DNA of 64,000 nt. It comes from Craspedostauros australis. Lineage: Eukaryota > Bacillariophyta > Bacillariophyceae > Mastogloiales > Achnanthaceae. The position numbers and the translations under genes are program-made. Below are positions 20,021 through 29,872 of the stretch, in pieces. The DNA lies in NCBI GenBank assembly GCA_026770025.1, contig JAMXDE010000006.1, positions 1,178,001-1,242,000 on the forward strand, read 5' to 3'. How positions within the stretch are numbered: the first letter of the stretch is position 1; the number at the start of each line of letters is the position of its first letter. The notes beneath the pieces are model-generated. The model had not been told where the DNA came from. It searched no databases and worked only from the letters and a program-made list of their open reading frames with translations.

Positions 20021-22246
20021 TTACTCGTCAGCTGACTTTTTGGCATTCTTCGACAACGTCATGAACATGAAATCGTACGCCAGCGCAGTCATGAAGGCGT
20101 TCTGCGTCGGCGTTGCAGGCAGACGATTCCCGCCCTCCACATTCTCATCGTATTATGACAGCCATCGTTTTCCCTGAACCAGGCTCCACAGCTTCTTCAC
20201 CATCTTGCGTGCATGCGCTGGGTTATCCGATCATCGTTCGTGCGGCAGTGAATAGGATTGGTAGAAAATTTGGATCCTATTTGATGTTGTGGTACGGCGA
20301 CATCTACTTCATGAACACCTCCAATCGGACGCGTCCGGATCCAAATTCGTCGCGCAAATGGGTGCATCGTCCGAATGCAGATCTTTGACCGCTTGATGAC
20401 ATGGGTCGACTGCCCAACGCACCGCGCTGAACAGTTCAGGAGCATCACGAAAGCATCCGCACCACCAATCCTCCGCCGGATCCGCCGTGGATGACCAATG
20501 TTTTGGCTTTTCATTTTTTCGACCAAATCAAATCCTCAGCAACTGCGATGAAGTCTTCGGGTGGTTTGGTGCGCTTTTCGCGCACCGCGGCCTCCAGCAA
20601 GACGATATTGCAGCAATTCAGACACATGGTTGGAGTGGAGTCCATCATTCGGGATGAGAGTGTGTGCGAGCAGTACCACAGAATGGGCACAGTGAGTATC
20701 ATATCATATCATGCCATGCCAACCAATCGGGCATTGATTCAATTGTGAGTATGACATGAAGTGAAGTGAGAATACAAATGGAAAAGAATGAAGGAGTGAA
20801 TGACAGGTGTTCCCACAAGCTCCGAAAGTTGTACTCCTCCAATGCGCCTATTGTGTGCACGCTTTCCATTCCTGATTTTTTGGTCTGCTCTGCGCCGCGC
20901 ACATGGCATGCACAGCTGCGCGAGTGAACAACACAACCATACACAGCAGCAACAACATCGACAATAATTGGCACTCACCTGATGCCAGCTGGGACCAAAT
21001 TCTTCATCACCACGCACGTTGGCTTCCGCGCAGACGCCGCCACATTCCAACCATGCCAGACCTGTTGCGGGTTGTAATGCGGACCGCCACGACCTCAAAG
21101 GCACCGTAGGCGTAGAGCAAGGTGGGTCCGCTTGTTCGTGGGGACGCCTCTTCGACATCATGAAGTGCAGAGCATCGGCGCTGTCCTTGCTTTCTGCGAT
21201 GCATTGCATGACGTCCACACCTTTCGAATCGAAATGACTCGGTAGCAATTGCAGCTTGCTGCCAAGGTGGACCTCTGGATCGACATGCTTCATGATCTCC
21301 ATGTCTTCGCCATCAAACACGGACGCATCGCCGAGCCACAGCATGGTGGGCCTGTGTAGCTGGCAGTGTGGCCCAGAATCGATGGCCTTGTTGGGATCCG
21401 CAGATCGGACGCTGGCGCAGGCGATTGGGGCCCCTCTCGACTCCAGCAAACACAGCTGTTGGTCCCTTCCGATTGGTAGAATCCAGCTTCGATCTGGCAT
21501 GATCAATGTGCAGGAGGATGAGATCGTTCTTCGTGACTGTGTGGTTTTCGCGGGGGAGGTTGTTGGAAGGTTCGAAGAGGGTGTGGTATATCCGATGCTG
21601 ATCCAATTGACGAATTTGTGGCGTTGACGTAGATATGGATCTGGCCATGAATGTCTTGGCCCCCTCAGGTGACCAGTCGGATCGCAATGTAACCCTGAGA
21701 ACGTGCCAACGAAATCGGTGTCCAAATCTTCTGGCGCAAGCCAGGGTTTGAAATCCGGCGGATCTCCCGTCTCGATTCGGGTTTGATGTCTGGGCGGCAG
21801 CATGTGCTCGTGCTTGACCTTCCATATCCAGAATTCGGTGGTCTGGTGGGTGATGGCTCTCGTGCGGATTTCGTAAATGCCCCTGCCGCGCACCCTCTGA
21901 TCGTCAACGTAGGCGGAGACCGCGATGTCGGATTTTTCACCTTCGAAGACCACGAGAGCCGATACCAGATCCGTGCCTCTGACCCACTCACGGATCGTCC
22001 CGGAGCATGCCGCCCTTGTGAGAGACGAAGGACCAAAATTCGCTGCGGCCAGGAGGATGTCCCTCATTTCGCAGCAGGATCTGGTCTTGTCTTGGGGACA
22101 TTGAGAAGCTTGCAGGATCTGGTCTTGGGCTTGGTGGGACCGCTGAGCGTGTTGAGGCACATCTCGTTGGCCTTGGAGTCGAAGCTCATGGAGGATTTGT
22201 TATCCTCATCCTCCAACAAGATGGAGGGATCGTCTGCCATGTTCAT
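20021..22246 (-). pseudogene. Decayed prolyl oligopeptidase (S9A) gene
   Basis: Prolyl oligopeptidases cut short peptides after proline, with a beta-propeller followed by an alpha/beta-hydrolase. Reading down from about 21200, pieces match the catalytic domain: PTLLYAYGAFEV, LECGGVCAEANVRGDEEFGP, FIAVAEDLIW, LVIHGGSGGGLVV (nucleophile site, normally GGSNGG), SPYHNIK, and a final YDENVEGGNRLPATPTQNAF ending at TAA (20021-20023). These lie in different frames with in-frame stops. The position where family members carry the catalytic His of the G-H-G/R motif is Asn here (EGGN). An intron is retained (GTGAGT donor near 20975). The 5' half (about 21240-22246) is also frame-broken and less certain. 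It lies inside the outer transposon but outside the inner one, so it is probably captured. Confidence 0.7.
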
Positions 22247-23589
22247 TTCTCTTTGCGTTGTGGTGCGCGGTGTTGTGTTGTGTTGTGATACGCTATGATG
22301 CGTTGTGATGCGTTGGAATTGTCACGGTCGCACAAGCAGGAATGGGTGACTGCAACGGTACAACCCACCAACTGAACACGAGCGGCGATCGGTCAATTGA
22401 TCGACGCAATGAGAGATGCCAGTTGGGCGTGGGATGAAGCACTTCAGAAGATGAACGTGCTTGTGCATGATGCTCTTGATTGAAAAAAGATGATGGCGAG
22501 CGAGTATGGTACGTGCGGTTGCCAAGGCATGCCGATGGAAATGGAAATGGCAACGGCGATGATGCGAAGCCACGCGACGCGATGTTTCCCACCAGTCAAC
22601 AACGGCCCCTTTCACCTCTTGTGTTGACTTGTTTCTTGTCTTTGTTTGTCCAAGTCTGTCTCTTTGGATGGCTCATGCGTTGAGATTCTCAACGAAGCCT
22701 TCAAGCCAACGTGCCAGGTTTTACTCAGCAGATATGACGTCTGTCCGGATACCAGGGTCACAATCGACAATATTGATTACTTTTCATTGGCGCCAAAGAG
22801 TTCAAAGGACGTTCTGGAGGATACCTCCGACGAAACAAACTGTAAAAATCGTGAAATCGAATCAAAAACGCTGGAACGGCGGCCGTTGAAATGAATCGAA
22901 ACAGTGCAGGAAACAATAAAGTGGGAGAAAAGCAAGAGTTCGCGACAAGGGCAACACCAGAGCGACGGCGGAGGTAACTGTGTGCGGATGACGTTGTTCA
23001 GACAGAGTCATGAGGTTGCTCAGGGTTAGAGTTAGGGCTGGGGTTCTGGCTTGGGTTAGGGATCGAGGGAAGCAGTTGCTCAGGGCTAGAGTTAGGGTTA
23101 GGGTCAGAGATGTGTGGGTTGGGGTTGCCGCTGCGTACAGGACTGTGGCGAGGGTGCAGTCCATTTCCATCTTGGGACCAGCAATTCACATCGTCCAATT
23201 CAGCGCTGCGCAACTTGCATCGTATGCGTCTCGTGCATTGCAGCCCGTGCATCCCCCTTGCTACCACTCTGACATAACAGACAGGAGGAAGAGGAACAAG
23301 GACCGTGCCTACCATCCTGGTTGACAGCCCATGGCACATCGCCCCGCATCACATTACATCACATCACTCTCCACGCAACAACAGTTTCGTGTTCACACCA
23401 ACGATTCTGTGTGAGCACAAGGTAGAGTCACTCTCCGGAAATTCAAGAATCGCGAACAAAGCCCAAACGACGGAAGAAAAAAGAACGTTTTGGGACGAAT
23501 GACCACTGCGACTAAATTGAAGCGTCAATGAGCACCGCGGCGTCTGTGTGTTATTCACCTAATAGGTAGATTCGACATGACTTTCAACC
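22247..23589. other. Right arm of the outer transposon
   Basis: No gene recognised. A short plus-strand frame at 22646-22894 has protein-like composition but no identifiable domain and an uncertain start. The arm also holds the telomere-like stretch at 23019-23105. Confidence 0.4.
23019..23105 (+). repeat. Degenerate interstitial telomere-like (TTAGGG) stretch
   Basis: The sequence alternates TTAGGG with variants: GGGTTAGAGTTAGGGCT, GGGTTAGGGATC and, after a short insert, GAGTTAGGGTTAGGGTC. Several hexamers are perfect and others carry one or two changes. TTAGGG is the telomere repeat in diatoms, so this may be an old telomeric insertion or a chance G-rich array. Confidence 0.6.
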
Positions 23590-23734
23590 CTCTATAACTT
23601 TAAAATGATTGGACGGAACAATTCTAGTTCTTGCCACATGATGTATCCGATGTAGGAGAATAGATCTGTGCAGTTAGTTTTAGCATAGAAACGACGTTCC
23701 CGAGAAAGGTGTATCATTTTCACTGACCGGGGTC
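23590..23734 (-). repeat. Right terminal inverted repeat of the outer transposon
   Basis: Inverted partner of 1971-2133. The last 36 or so bases match apart from two neighbouring positions. TTAT follows at 23735-23738 and matches 1967-1970. Confidence 0.82.
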
Positions 23735-23878
23735 TTATTGTAGTCTAATTTATCTTCCATCTCATTCCAATTGATCCTCCTTGTTATTTCCACACGTTCA
23801 TTGCATGTTGGGAATGGAACTTGTCACGAGCACCGCAATGCTACACTCGTATGTACAATATGGTACGCGCATGCAGGC

Positions 23879-25513
23879 CTAATCAAGCCGTTGCAGCTCC
23901 GATTCGATCGTCTTCAATCGATCTTCCATCTGCTTCTTGTATTCCGCAAGCGTCTCCAGGGATTGCTCGGGATCGAATTCTGGTTTCGCTTGCACTTGCT
24001 TCATGACCGTGCCGGGGATTTCGATTTCTTCGCCCTCGTCGGGCAGATCCGTCTTCCATTCGCCGTGAACACCTTCGTCGATGATCAGGCCGAGAGGCTT
24101 CGTGAGTGACAGTTTGCCGCTATCCCGGCCTGCCTTTTCGATGGCGTAGATGCAGTCTCCCAGCGATCCGCCGCTCTCCATGGCATCCACGAGGGCGTCG
24201 TAGCATTCTTGATATTCACGGATGATGAGAACGGCCTGCAGGGCGCCCCATCGAGCCTGGTTGCGGATGGTGATGTCATTCCACGGTGCGGCATCGGTCT
24301 GACCGCCATTCATTTGCAGGAGGAACTGGATGAGCGCCATCTCGTCACCGCCACCGCCGTCGGCCTGGCCGTACTGCACGGCTTCGGCGGCGATGCCGGC
24401 CATGACGATGATGGAGTAGCGATCGACGGTGGACCGCTTGATCTGGTTGTTGGCGATCTGGTCGGAGAGGATGGGATCAAAGAAGGAAGTTCCTGCGCTG
24501 ACACCTTCAAATCTGCTGTCTTGCAGGGATGCCCATGCCGACAGGACGTATCCCTCGATGGGACAGCCGAGGAGATAGGCGCAGAGCATGTGGCCAGCCT
24601 CGTGGCGTGTGATCTTCTTTTGCGTGTTTGGTGACACCGCCTTGACGACGGTTTCCTGGACGGCGCCATTCAACAGGGCCTTGTCCAAGACGGCCAACAT
24701 GACGGTGGTCAGCACCAACGAGTTGAAGTCAAGTCCGTAGTACGCGCTGACCAATCCCTCCAGCACCGCCACTGCTGCGCCGGCATACAAGGTGAGGTTG
24801 GAAGTCTTGGGCGTCAGTGCTTGCATGGGAAGATCCGTGATGCGCTCCAACAGATTGGCATCGATCGTTTTGCTGCCCGATGCTGGCCACACGGGGTACT
24901 GCACGGCACCGAACATTCGCAATTGGTCCCGCTCCTTCAGTGCAGAGTACACGTCCGTCATCTCCATGCGCGATTGCGTGATGAGCTGTTCCCGTGCTTG
25001 GGGAGCGTCCGGCGTTTGCTGCCCCCTTGCCTCGGATCCCGTCGTAATTTCAACGGCATCGAAGACGGCATTCCAACGCTCTCGCGTGAGGTCAATGTCT
25101 GGATTGGAACGGAAGAATCTTGTGACTTGGCGCAGGTTTGCCTGGGGCGACGCATCTGCGAATGGCGACTGTGATGCATTGGCCCCGTTGCTGTTGCTGC
25201 TGTCTCCATTGTTGTTACTGATGTTGCTGTTGTCGTTGCCGTTGCTATGGTTGATTTTGTCGAGAAGCTCATCGAATTTCCTATCAACCTCTGGGTTGTT
25301 GCTGCCAGCCTGCAGAACTGTATGGGTGCTGGTGTAACCACCGGTAGGTCTCCCTGTGAACTGCAGATTGCCAACTCGCGAGGATACGGATGTGGTGGCA
25401 AATGATCTGGATGGTGTCGTGAAGGCCGTGGCCTGCTCGATTGAGGATGGAAGCAGAAGTGCTGCGCAAAGCACGGCAGCCGCGTTGCTCGTTGTGATGG
25501 GTGATTTGTTCAT
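23879..25513 (-). CDS. Plastid-type FtsH-like M41 family protein lacking the AAA module
   Basis: 544 residues from the ATG at 25511-25513. That start begins a hydrophobic signal-like segment followed by ATAFTTPSRS, the A-F context of diatom bipartite plastid presequences, so plastid import is likely. An Asn/Ser-rich linker follows. There are hydrophobic segments around residues 245-290, then HEAGH (about 304-308, the zinc-metalloprotease motif), CPIEGYVLSAWASLQD, a DRYSIIVMAGIAAEA segment, and ARWGALQAVLIIREY. This matches the plant and algal FtsH-like M41 proteins without an ATPase domain. The zinc motif is intact, so activity is possible, but any unfolding partner is unknown. A coiled-coil-like C terminus (KKQMEDRLKTIESELQRL) ends the protein. 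The frame is open further upstream, but that part reads as leader. Confidence 0.85.
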   Translation of the reverse strand: MNKSPITTSNAAAVLCAALLLPSSIEQATAFTTPSRSFATTSVSSRVGNLQFTGRPTGGYTSTHTVLQAGSNNPEVDRKFDELLDKINHSNGNDNSNISNNNGDSSNSNGANASQSPFADASPQANLRQVTRFFRSNPDIDLTRERWNAVFDAVEITTGSEARGQQTPDAPQAREQLITQSRMEMTDVYSALKERDQLRMFGAVQYPVWPASGSKTIDANLLERITDLPMQALTPKTSNLTLYAGAAVAVLEGLVSAYYGLDFNSLVLTTVMLAVLDKALLNGAVQETVVKAVSPNTQKKITRHEAGHMLCAYLLGCPIEGYVLSAWASLQDSRFEGVSAGTSFFDPILSDQIANNQIKRSTVDRYSIIVMAGIAAEAVQYGQADGGGGDEMALIQFLLQMNGGQTDAAPWNDITIRNQARWGALQAVLIIREYQECYDALVDAMESGGSLGDCIYAIEKAGRDSGKLSLTKPLGLIIDEGVHGEWKTDLPDEGEEIEIPGTVMKQVQAKPEFDPEQSLETLAEYKKQMEDRLKTIESELQRLD

Positions 25514-26724
25514 CTTTTGAAAGGTGATTGTGACTGTGGTGGCTTGTTGTGTTGGAACTGTTTGGGTTTGGGATTTGTGAGAGTGAGGTGATATCTCTTC
25601 GTTGGCACCGATGTGCTTGTCTCCTTTTTCCTTGGAGTAGGTGGTCGTGGTCGTGGTCGTACGAGTAGGGAGTTGTTGTATTTGTGCACGGCTGTTCGTG
25701 GGAGCACAAGAGTAGGTGTCGGGGAGATGGTGAGTCAATCGATCGTCGGAATACGAGTGCATACGAATGGAGAGATGAGTCAACAGGAGAACAGCGCAGG
25801 TGTCAGCATGAGTATGATTGCATTTCCTCCTCCACGTGTATGTACATGCACAGCACAGGATCGGTAGTTCCTGCGAACAGGGAAGAGAATAGGTCTGAGC
25901 ATGTGTCTGATGACGGAAGTGATCAACCACTCGAGATCATCAGCATGTTCTCGTCAGCCGTTCTCACCAGATCAGGTTGATGTCACCTTGTTTAATAGAA
26001 TAGTAGTTGTGTATTCACTCCATCATCCATCGGTGTGACTTACTCAGCAATACAGTATATTGTACGAGCTATCACACCACTGGTTGCTCTTGGCTCTCCT
26101 TGTTGCCGATGATTCAGTTTGTGATGCTTCGGAAGAGTTCAGCGATGTTTGGCCCTCTCTTCTTCTCCCTTCGCTCAGTTCTCCTCCTGTTGCGAGTCAC
26201 TTGGCATGTGTGTGATGATGGGGTGTCGGGAATGGTGGCAGATGTTGTTGCGGTGGTGATGACGATGGTGCGGTTCTTCGGTTTCCGCTTTTGGCTCAGC
26301 GGTCACAAATCAAACATCGTTGCCTCGTTGTTCTTGTGTGACTGTGCGGACTCGTGACGTCAGACGAACCATGGTGATCCGATGAGTCAATCAGCTGTTC
26401 TCCTTCGATTGATCAAATGAATCGAACCTGCTCACAAAAAGATCGCCTTGTTGAACCTGCATCTTCGATCATCATTTTTGGTGTCTCTGCATCGTGGTTG
26501 GGTGTTCCTTCCTTTTCTGTTGTCTCCTTGTGTTCTTCCGTTTCCTTTCGTCTCCTTTCCTTGCTGAGGTTGCCGTTGTGGTGAACCGCCATGGTGCCTT
26601 TGTGTGTTGCCTGTCGCAGTTCCTCTGCTCCCAATGCGACACCGCTCCAGCATCCTTCCACCTCCGACAGACCAAGCTCTCACATCCGACATCATCCCAC
26701 CACGACCCCACCAAGTTCGCAACC
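25514..26724. other. Divergent intergenic region
   Basis: It lies between the minus-strand FtsH-like gene and the plus-strand antenna gene, so it should contain both promoters and leaders. Translations are low-complexity (Thr/Tyr- and Arg-rich) and no domain is recognisable. Confidence 0.5.
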
Positions 26725-27596
26725 ATGAAGACCGCCATCCTCGCCTCCCTCATCGCTTCCGCCGCTGCCTTCGCTCCAGCCCAGCAGGCCTCCACCTCCA
26801 CCACCGCCCTCAACGCCTTCGAAAGTGAGCTCGGTGTCCAGAAGCCACTCGGATTCTGGTGAGTGCCATGGTCATCATCATTGGCGTTGTCGTCGTTGTT
26901 GTCGTAGTTGTCATCTGTATCTTCGTTGCCTTTTGTCGTTCGTGGTGAATGCCGCTACTCTACTGAACATATGCGTCCTCGCGCAGTCAAGTGTCTGCTC
27001 GTATTGTGGAGCTTCATCTGACTATCTGTTCCATCACACTCCATACCTGTACTCACGCATCATTCTTCTCACCATATCGCACCGAACCATACGATAACGA
27101 ACACAGGGATCCATTGAACTTCCTCACCGGAGCCGATGAGGAGCGCTTCGACCGCCTCCGATACGTGGAGGTGAAGCACGGACGCATCGCCATGCTCGCC
27201 GTGTTGGGACATGTCACCACCAGCGCCGGATACCGTCTGCCAGGCACCATCGATGCCTCCGGCACCACCTTCGCCTCCATCAAGACCGGAATCGCCGGAC
27301 TCTCCGACGTCCCGCAGGCAGGACTCATCCAGATCTTCGCCTTCATCGGCTTCCTCGAGATCTTCGTCATGACCGACAAGGGCAAGGGCGAGTTCCCAGG
27401 AGATCTGCGCAACGGCATGTTCCAGTGGAAGGGCAGCGAGGAGGACCTCATGCAGAAGCGCGCCATCGAGCTCAACAACGGACGCGCCGCGCAGATGGGA
27501 ATCCTCGGACTCATGGTGCACGAACAGATCTCGGGTGAGCCATACGTCATCAACAGCCTCCTCGGATACTCCTCCAACTTCAACGCCGGACTTTAA
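26725..27596 (+). CDS. Fucoxanthin-chlorophyll a/c light-harvesting protein (Lhcf type)
   Basis: Two exons: 26725-26858 and 27107-27596, split by a 248-bp intron (GTGAGT donor, ACACAG acceptor) that joins as GFW-DPLNFL. The product has 207 residues. It binds chlorophyll a/c and fucoxanthin in the thylakoid membrane and passes energy to the photosystems. The N terminus (MKTAILASLIASAAAFAPAQ) is a model diatom plastid presequence with the ASA-type A-F-A-P cleavage site. Helix 1 has the chlorophyll-binding motif EVKHGRIAMLAVLGH, helix 2 is near IQIFAFIGFLEI, and helix 3 has ELNNGRAAQMGILGLMVHE. Length and motifs are normal for the family. Codon use is strongly biased to C-ending codons, as expected for a highly expressed gene. 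Confidence 0.96.
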
Positions 27597-28210
27597 GCGT
27601 CGTCTTGGAGACCGCTGTGGTATGCTCAACTCTCTCCAGAGTGCTGCGCTCTAATTGGACGACCATGCAGTGCTTGAGCAGAGTAGAGTAGAGTTTGATG
27701 GCATGAGCAAAGTGGCATGACGCGATACTCTTTAGAACATTGCAAACACTCGTGGAACGGTTGTGTATGACTCCCGCACATGCGATCGTAAATGCCAACC
27801 ACCGCTCGCTTGCACAAAGACTAGAACGTCGCAACGATGATCTGCGTTTTGTCAAATCCCCCCCAAAACAGGTAAATTCAGGACGACAGCACGATCTGTC
27901 GGAACGACGTGGTTCCTGAAAAAGACGAAGATGGAATCCAGCAGACCAGGAGATGGATGCCCATGCAGCACACACTTCTCTCGTCTCTGGATCGAGGTAG
28001 TCTTCATCTTTTTCTTCGCCAACACAAACCATTCTCTGCTGTATGATCTGTACGACCTACAAACACCCATCATACACAAGAGAATGCAAGCAATAAACTA
28101 GTTTACATGATGTTGTTGGTGAACAATTGCTTGTCATTTGAGACTGGACCTGCAACGGAAGTTGTTACAGCCAACCCAATCAGATCCCATCCATCGTCCA
28201 TTTGCAGTGA
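27597..28210. other. Convergent intergenic region
   Basis: 3' flanks of the antenna gene and of the minus-strand SELENOF-like gene. Nothing coding is supported. Confidence 0.5.
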
Positions 28211-28768
28211 TCATGCCGTTGCATCATCTCGCAACAAGGCCTTGAGCATGTCCCGAATGTCATCACGCTTCCAACCATCCAGCACGATCATCTCCGTTGC
28301 CACCCGCTGCAGCGCGAAGATATCCATCTCCTCAGGATCGCTGTTGCCGCCTTGACCATCCAAGAACATGAGAACGGACGGCATGGGCTTCTGCGAATAC
28401 CCGTTCGAACCCAACCGTTTGACAATCAATCGCTTCTGGGACTGTACGTCCTTCAGATCTTCATCCAGAAAGGATTGAACCTCGGGATAGTACGATGGCA
28501 GGTAGGCATGCCCGATCACCGCCATGGCGTAGCGATGCGTTTGGGATTGCGTGGATTTGTAGGTCTGGCAGCAGGATCGGCACACGTCCTGTTTGGTTGG
28601 CAGCAACTTGCACGTTTCGCACGCGAGCTGGTATGGATCGAAGCCTGCTGCGTGGCATTGCGCGATGGTCATCTTGGTGGTCGCAGCAACATCGTCGGCC
28701 GCGACGCATGTCGCGATCGTAAGCAGGACTGTCGCCCAACGCAACGGTTGGAGTAGGGATCGCCACAT
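28211..28768 (-). CDS. SELENOF (Sep15)-like ER protein without the redox motif
   Basis: 185 residues. A signal peptide (about residues 1-24, ending CVAADD) should direct it to the ER. Next comes the Cys-rich segment that in SELENOF binds UDP-glucose:glycoprotein glucosyltransferase (CHAAGFDPYQLACETCKLL, then VCRSCCQ). Then comes the thioredoxin-like part with PEVQSFLDEDL, IVKRLGSNGYSQKPMPSVLMF and LDGWKRDDIRDMLKALL. In SELENOF a Cys-x-Sec redox site sits just before P-x-V-Q. Here that position reads VIGHAYLPSYYPEVQ, with no Cys and no in-frame TGA. It therefore keeps the scaffold but seems to have lost disulphide chemistry, and may act only as a binding partner in glycoprotein quality control. 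Assignment is by motif order from memory. Confidence 0.82.
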   Translation of the reverse strand: MWRSLLQPLRWATVLLTIATCVAADDVAATTKMTIAQCHAAGFDPYQLACETCKLLPTKQDVCRSCCQTYKSTQSQTHRYAMAVIGHAYLPSYYPEVQSFLDEDLKDVQSQKRLIVKRLGSNGYSQKPMPSVLMFLDGQGGNSDPEEMDIFALQRVATEMIVLDGWKRDDIRDMLKALLRDDATA

Positions 28769-29872
28769 GCTCGGAGTACTCGTACGACTATTGCGGTTGG
28801 TATGATAGATCGTTCCGTGTTGTTTATGGCTCGTTGCTTGTGAGGAGGTTGGCGATGCTTCTATTCTCTCTCACTCACTGGCTCTCCTTCTCTCTGTTGC
28901 GTCCTCTTGTGTCTCTTGTGCAGAATACTTGCTTTGTGTCTGTCGCGATCGCATGGTCGTTGACTTTCGAGATCTTGTTGGGTTGCTGTCGTCGTTGCTG
29001 GTTGTGCCATTCAGAATGTCGAAGGCAGCCTACATTGCTCTAGTCTAGAGACAAGCACATGTTTGTGGCGGTTTCATTTTCTTGCCTCGTCATCAATCAC
29101 GAGTTTTTGTCGCTCGAGGGACCTCGTAATCCCGCAAAGCAGCGCACAATTGCCTCGCTTCTTGCGTTCTTTGGAACTGTTAATCGGTCGAAAAGGCAGA
29201 AATGTCTGTGGTGGCAGTATCAACGCATCCCGACGAGTATGCAAAAAACACCGCACAACGAAGCCCAACGCAAAGGAAAGAAGAGGGAGGAAACAAGGCC
29301 GACAACGGCGAAAGAGGAAACACTCCGTGGCAGACCAACAACAGCCCATTCAGCGGCACTCATCAAACGGCAACGAGCGCTTGTCCAGCACAGAGAGGCA
29401 CAACACAGAGACATCAAGAGTCCGCATTGATAGAAAGCGTCCACGAATAAAGTGCGGAGCCTCGTGATCGTAATCGGGGAACAGCAACACAGGCAAACAG
29501 AGGGGCTGTGTTTGAGCTTCCTTGAGTGCAAAGAGGCGCTCGGACTATCGGAGCAACTCGTGCCATACCAATACAACGATAGAGCGCGCTCATCTACTTT
29601 GGGCGAGATCATCACAAGAGAGAGACCATCGCCATTCACAGCGAAGCCTCTCCTCTTGCACCACTTCTGGACCCATCCGGAGACGTCGACAAGCACCCAA
29701 GTCAGACGCAACAGCACGATCTGCATCGTGCTTGATCTGGGGACGTGATCACAACACCGAGAGACCCGTTTGCGTGCCCGTTGAAGCACAAGGGACACCA
29801 GAGACCGCCAATCGACAGCAGGAGCACGGCATCTGAGCATTGAGCACCTCACAGAACGAGAATGGGAGAGAG
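28769..29872. other. Divergent intergenic region upstream of the channel gene
   Basis: Promoters and leaders for the SELENOF-like gene (-) and the OSCA-like gene (+). Reading frames at 29059-29850 are basic, low-complexity and overlap on both strands, so I do not call them. Confidence 0.45.

Larger units (their letters stand above)
1971..23734 (+). mobile_element. 21.8-kb outer DNA transposon, DDD/Sola-like, nested
   Basis: The two ends are inverted copies. Base 1971 onward reads GACCCCGGTCAGTGAAAAT, and the reverse complement of 23734 downward reads the same; the first 36 or so bases differ at only two adjacent positions. Patchy similarity continues to about 150 bp. The 4-bp TTAT flanks both ends (1967-1970 and 23735-23738) as a target-site duplication. 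Inside lie a large transposase (7073-9633 plus 18617-19706), a second transposon that interrupts it (9634-18614), a prolyl-oligopeptidase pseudogene on the minus strand, and long arms without recognisable genes. Four-base duplications are known for Sola transposons, and the transposase motif layout fits, but the superfamily assignment is inference. Without the inner insertion the element is about 12.8 kb. Confidence 0.82.

Noticed and set aside
1971-23734. Polinton/Maverick-type or viral-like element
   Set aside because: No DNA polymerase B, integrase, packaging ATPase, protease or capsid-like sequence is visible; the transposases are DDD cut-and-paste types.
25514-25930. N-terminal extension of the FtsH-like protein to 683 residues
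   Set aside because: The extension is Thr/His/Cys-rich leader sequence, while the internal ATG at 25511-25513 begins a proper presequence.
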